Shown here: one piece after another, positions 5,798-8,410 of the stretch
Layout of the letters: each line of letters starts with the position of its first letter
Position numbering within the stretch: the first letter of the stretch is position 1
Origin: a bacterium UBP3_UBA3054
GTDB taxonomy: Bacteria > Auribacterota > UBA3054
Assembly: GCA_002366995.1 (NCBI GenBank)
Contig: DFCM01000075.1
Location: forward strand, 1 to 8,410
Direction of reading: 5' to 3'
DNA: 8,410 nt
Position numbers and translations under genes: made by a program
Notes under the pieces: generated by a model
What the model saw: the letters and a program-made list of their open reading frames with translations, nothing else
Told to the model about the DNA's origin: nothing
Database searches by the model: none

Positions 5798-6085
5798 TTA
5801 ATTCACCATGGGGTCGTGGGGGAGGAAGAGCAGCTTGATCTCGTTTCCCTTGCTGAGCGGGAAAACGCTGAATGCGTAATTCGCGCTCCTGGGGAGAGAG
5901 GGCTCTCTTTCGACTTCGACGGCCTGCCTTCTTTCCAGCCACTCCATAATGAGCGTGGTCAGCCGGTCGGCCGCTTCTTTTCTATCCGTACCATTTGCCA
6001 AAAGGCCCAGTTCGGGGCAGAGGGCGGAAAAAGAGCCGTCCGACTCCCTGTTGAGCCGCATGGAAAAACTCATATCACAATTCAT
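5798..6085 (-). CDS. Small HicB-fold-like protein, function unknown
   Basis: The 95-residue product has an N-terminal half like the HicB/UPF0150 partial RNase-H-like fold: a strand (MSFSMRLNRES), then DGSFSALCPELGLLANGTDRKEA, where the family usually has G-x-(Y/F)-x-A-x-(V/C)-PEL...G-x-T-x-EEA, then a helix (ADRLTTLIMEWLERRQ, 39-54). The C-terminal part (about residues 55-95, with the strand-like NYAFSVFPL and NEIKLLFLPHDP) is not the ribbon-helix-helix or HTH DNA-binding tail of antitoxins. No HicA-like toxin lies beside it, so calling it an antitoxin would be unsupported. An orphan HicB-like domain protein is the safest description. It may share a transcript with pdxJ. ATG 6085 has no SD, and a second in-frame ATG (6073) would start at residue 5. 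The promoter placement favours a leaderless or nearly leaderless mRNA. Confidence 0.7.
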   Translation of the reverse strand: MNCDMSFSMRLNRESDGSFSALCPELGLLANGTDRKEAADRLTTLIMEWLERRQAVEVEREPSLPRSANYAFSVFPLSKGNEIKLLFLPHDPMVN

Positions 6086-6094
6086 AGGAAGGAT

Positions 6095-6123
6095 ATGTTA
6101 CCAAATACCCGGTCAATTTTCAA
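6095..6123 (-). promoter_or_regulatory. Putative extended -10 promoter just upstream of the HicB-like gene
   Basis: On the minus strand TTGAAA (6123-6118, 5 of 6 matches) is followed by a 17-nt spacer and TAACAT (6100-6095, 4 of 6). A TGG sits directly before the -10 and supplies an extended -10 TGn. The start would fall about 7 nt downstream, near 6088-6087, only a few nt before the ATG at 6085. This agrees with the absence of an SD there. It could drive both the HicB-like gene and pdxJ. Confidence 0.45.
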
Positions 6124-6138
6124 GTGCGGCCGCCGGAT

Positions 6139-7152
6139 TCATTTGACGTCTTTGGCGCTCAAACGGACGCGGCCTTCCGCGGAGTCGCAAAGGCCTGTGT
6201 ACACGTCGCATGTCCCATCGTCATTGAAGACGAAGCCGGAAGTGAAGACGCAGTCGTCGAGGTGAGGGACTTTCGGCTCCTGCTCAGGGTAGAGCATGCG
6301 CGTGGCGACGATGCGGATGCGCGTCGCCTTGTGCGTCGCGGGGTCGAACACGAAGGACGCGTTGCAGTAGACGCCGCGGTTGACTCCGTTGGAAGCCTTG
6401 GAGCCGGTGTAGCACAGATGCCCGGCGACGAGCACCTTGCCGTCGTCCATGAGATACGCCTGGTTGCATCCGCCCCATTCGTCCTTTCCCAAGACCCCCT
6501 CTATAACGGGCGCCTTTTCAATAACCTCCGGCGTTAGCTCTTTGAGGTCTTTGACCGTCGTGAAGCCTATGACGGCCTCGCTGCCGTATTTTTTTCTTAT
6601 TTCCTCGCTGCGCGGACGCGAGAAGACCCCGATGCGTCCGTCCTTCAGCTCTATGAGGCGGATGTCCTTCATGAATTCCGGACCGGTCGTGAAGTATTCA
6701 AGGTGCAGCGGGCCCTTTTTGTTATCGCGGTAGAAAGCTCCGCGGTACGACGCGATGTTGCCGGCGATCTTCAAGACGCGGGTCCCTCCCACGACGAGCT
6801 CGCCGCGGATGTACTGGACGTACGGATCCTCTAATTCGAGAGTTCCGAATTCCAAAACGCGCGTCCACTCGTCCTTGCCGGTCTTCTTGAAAAGCATCGT
6901 CACGCTCGCCGCCCACTTGTCGCGCGGCTCCACGCGCCCTAGGATATACTCCGTTCCGTCATAGGAAAACGGGATCGAGCAGTTGTACACGTCGTAACCT
7001 TTTTCGACGCCCTTGAAAGTCAGTTTCGCTGACTCGATGACTTTCGGAGGATCAGCCTCGAACGCCTCCTTCAGCTCCTTTACCCCGCCCATGCCGGCGA
7101 CGGCGCAAAAAGCGCCGAAAAGAGCGATTGCCGTGCTTGCCATCTTGAACAT
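6139..7152 (-). CDS. DUF1861-family beta-propeller protein with signal peptide
   Basis: The 337-residue product fits the DUF1861 family, whose biochemical role is not established and whose fold resembles the five-bladed propellers of glycoside hydrolase clans. I recognise the pattern from memory: YDVYNCSIPF (53-62, usually N-P-S-A-P-F), LGRVEPRDKWAAS (71-83), LELEDPYVQYI (105-115), GPEFMKDIRLIELKDGRIGVFSRPR (157-181), KDEWGGCNQAYLM with GHLCY (223-248), and DDCVFTSGF...DVYTGLCD (299-323). The N-terminus MFKMASTAIALFGAFCAVA-GMGG looks like a type I signal peptide with cleavage after AVA (about residue 19). Seven cysteines remain in the mature part (58, 229, 247, 263, 301, 315, 322), consistent with an oxidising location. 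AAAGGA seven nt before the ATG (7160-7165) fixes the start. It follows pckG by 19 nt, so co-transcription is likely. A role in glycan or sugar-phosphate metabolism is inference only. Confidence 0.8.
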   Translation of the reverse strand: MFKMASTAIALFGAFCAVAGMGGVKELKEAFEADPPKVIESAKLTFKGVEKGYDVYNCSIPFSYDGTEYILGRVEPRDKWAASVTMLFKKTGKDEWTRVLEFGTLELEDPYVQYIRGELVVGGTRVLKIAGNIASYRGAFYRDNKKGPLHLEYFTTGPEFMKDIRLIELKDGRIGVFSRPRSEEIRKKYGSEAVIGFTTVKDLKELTPEVIEKAPVIEGVLGKDEWGGCNQAYLMDDGKVLVAGHLCYTGSKASNGVNRGVYCNASFVFDPATHKATRIRIVATRMLYPEQEPKVPHLDDCVFTSGFVFNDDGTCDVYTGLCDSAEGRVRLSAKDVK

Positions 7153-7171
7153 TTCCGTGTCCTTTTTTTAT

Positions 7172-8410
7172 TTATTTCGCGAGCGCGGACGAAACGTCGG
7201 CGAGGATCTGGCGCAGAGCTTTAGGCACGCGGCGCGCGGTCTTTGATATTTCCTTGCTGTCCTTGGAGGGTTTGGCGTCGTATTCGTCATAGGAGGCGCC
7301 GACCGTGGCGATCTCTTTCTTCCAGCCCTCGACGTCCACCGTCAGAAGGTCCTTCAGGTACTTCGGATCGACGCGGAAGTTGGGGTTCGGGTCGTCGTTG
7401 TTGGCGAGGTCGATGTCCTTCGGGAAGGGCAGGTTGCCGATCGGCGTCTCGTTGGCTTTGACTTTGCCCTCGATACGTTGGCAGATCCACTTCAAAACGC
7501 GGGAATTGTCGCCGAAGCCCGGCCACATGAATTTGCCGTCCGCGGTCTTGCGGAACCAGTTGACGAAATAGATCTTCGGTAGTTTCGTCGCGTCGGCGGA
7601 AGTGCGCTCCATCTCCAGCCAGTGCTGGAAATAGTCGCAGACGTTGTAGCCGAAGAACGGCAGCATGGCCATGGGGTCGCGCCTGACCTGGCCGATCTGG
7701 TCGGAGATGACCGCGGCGGTCACTTCGGAACCGGCGGCGGAGCCAAGGAAGACGCCGTGTGTCCAGCTCTTGGCCTCGTTGACCAGAGGAATGGTGGAAG
7801 GTCTGCGGCCGCCGAAGAGCATGGCATCGATGGGGACGCCCGTGGGCTTGCCGTTATAGAGTCCGTTGAAGCCGGCCTTGTCCAGGACCGGGCAGTTCAC
7901 GGCGGGAGCGGTGAAGCGGCTGTTCTTGTGCGCGGCCACGTATCCCATTTCCTTGATCTCTTTTTTGGTCATGCCGGGCTTGGGCCCCATGCGGTAGGGG
8001 TCGTCAGAACAGACGTAGCAAGGATTGCCTTTCCAGTCAACGCCTTCCTTAGGCGCCTTTATTCCCATGTCCTCCCACCAGATGTCGCCGTCCGGGGTCA
8101 GCACCACGTTGGTGAAGATCGTGCCCTTCTTGCAGGACTTGAGGGCGTTGGGGTTGGAGTCGTTGGAAGTGCCGGGAGCGACTCCGAAGAAGCCGTTCTC
8201 CGGGTTAATGGCGTAAAGGCGGCCGTCGTTTCCGGGCTTGAGCCAGGCGATGTCGTCGCCGATGGTCTGCAGCTTCCAGCCCGGAAGCTTCGGCAGCATC
8301 ATGGCAAGGTTCGTCTTGCCGCAGGCCGAGGGGAAGGCGGCCGTGACGTGGTACTGCTTCTTCTCGGGGGAAGTGAGCGTCAGGATCAGCATGTGCTCGG
8401 CCATCCAGCC
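7172..8410 (-). CDS. pckG: GTP-dependent phosphoenolpyruvate carboxykinase (N-terminus outside window)
   Basis: PEPCK interconverts oxaloacetate and PEP with GTP/GDP, either for gluconeogenesis or, in many anaerobes, for PEP carboxylation towards succinate. The visible 412 residues begin GWMAEHMLIL, which matches the middle of the family, so the codons upstream of the ATG at 8404 belong to the gene and that Met is internal. Visible motifs are the P-loop FPSACGKTN (about 26-34), GDDIAW (51-56), NSRFTAPAVNCP, FGGRRPSTIPLV, FFGYN, FVNWFRK and FMWPGFGDNSRVL, the guanine-binding segment of the GTP enzyme. About 180-200 N-terminal residues are missing compared with the usual 600. No frameshift is seen, and the stop at 7172 is normal. 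The ATP-type enzyme (pckA) is excluded by these motifs. Confidence 0.97.
   Translation of the reverse strand, partial: GWMAEHMLILTLTSPEKKQYHVTAAFPSACGKTNLAMMLPKLPGWKLQTIGDDIAWLKPGNDGRLYAINPENGFFGVAPGTSNDSNPNALKSCKKGTIFTNVVLTPDGDIWWEDMGIKAPKEGVDWKGNPCYVCSDDPYRMGPKPGMTKKEIKEMGYVAAHKNSRFTAPAVNCPVLDKAGFNGLYNGKPTGVPIDAMLFGGRRPSTIPLVNEAKSWTHGVFLGSAAGSEVTAAVISDQIGQVRRDPMAMLPFFGYNVCDYFQHWLEMERTSADATKLPKIYFVNWFRKTADGKFMWPGFGDNSRVLKWICQRIEGKVKANETPIGNLPFPKDIDLANNDDPNPNFRVDPKYLKDLLTVDVEGWKKEIATVGASYDEYDAKPSKDSKEISKTARRVPKALRQILADVSSALAK

Noticed and set aside
5798..6085. HicAB toxin-antitoxin module
   Set aside because: Only a HicB-like domain is present. Neither flank (DUF1861, pdxJ) holds a HicA-sized gene, and the C-terminal half lacks a DNA-binding motif.
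6118..6138. GC-rich palindrome GCGGCCGC as a terminator after the DUF1861 gene
   Set aside because: The stem is short and has no usable loop or U-run, so no terminator can be supported there.

Overview
The window looks like ordinary chromosome from a Gram-negative-type, probably anaerobic or microaerophilic bacterium. The evidence is an outer-membrane-type lipoprotein, a two-iron superoxide reductase (desulfoferrodoxin), GTP-type PEP carboxykinase and the PdxJ route to vitamin B6. A short EF-Ts, an S2 with a long charged tail, a HEAT-like fragment ending in a Trp-rich tail and a DUF1861 protein would fit the PVC group (Lentisphaerota/Verrucomicrobiota). That placement is an impression from protein style, not a search result. 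All complete genes are on the minus strand, so the text below runs from high to low coordinates. One partial gene is on the plus strand at the left edge.

Right part (8410 to 6139): the C-terminal two thirds of GTP-dependent PEP carboxykinase (pckG) is followed after 19 nt by a DUF1861-type beta-propeller protein that carries a signal peptide. Middle (6138 to 5064): a small HicB-fold-like orphan protein with a good promoter almost on top of its ATG, then pdxJ with a TTG start. Next (5063 to 3468): a probable promoter overlapping the end of pdxJ, a structured leader, then rpsB (S2) and tsf (EF-Ts), closed by a strong intrinsic terminator. Left part (3446 to 204): pyrH (UMP kinase), desulfoferrodoxin, a four-helix membrane protein, a lipoprotein and rlmN. 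These are closely spaced or overlapping (29 nt, 4 nt, an 11-nt overlap and a 1-nt TAATG overlap), so probably one transcript. rlmN meets the plus-strand gene tail to tail, and the two share a CTAG in which both stop codons lie.

Functionally the centre is translation and growth: S2, EF-Ts, UMP kinase and the 23S rRNA/tRNA methylase RlmN. It is joined to an oxidative defence enzyme and two unidentified envelope proteins. The usual partner frr is absent after pyrH. No tRNA, rRNA, CRISPR, insertion sequence or phage gene was seen. No intergenic stretch exceeds 100 nt. I found no clear new multi-gene system. The items most worth following are the exported DUF1861 protein, the rpsB leader, the possibly leaderless HicB-like orphan, and the lipoprotein/membrane-protein pair.
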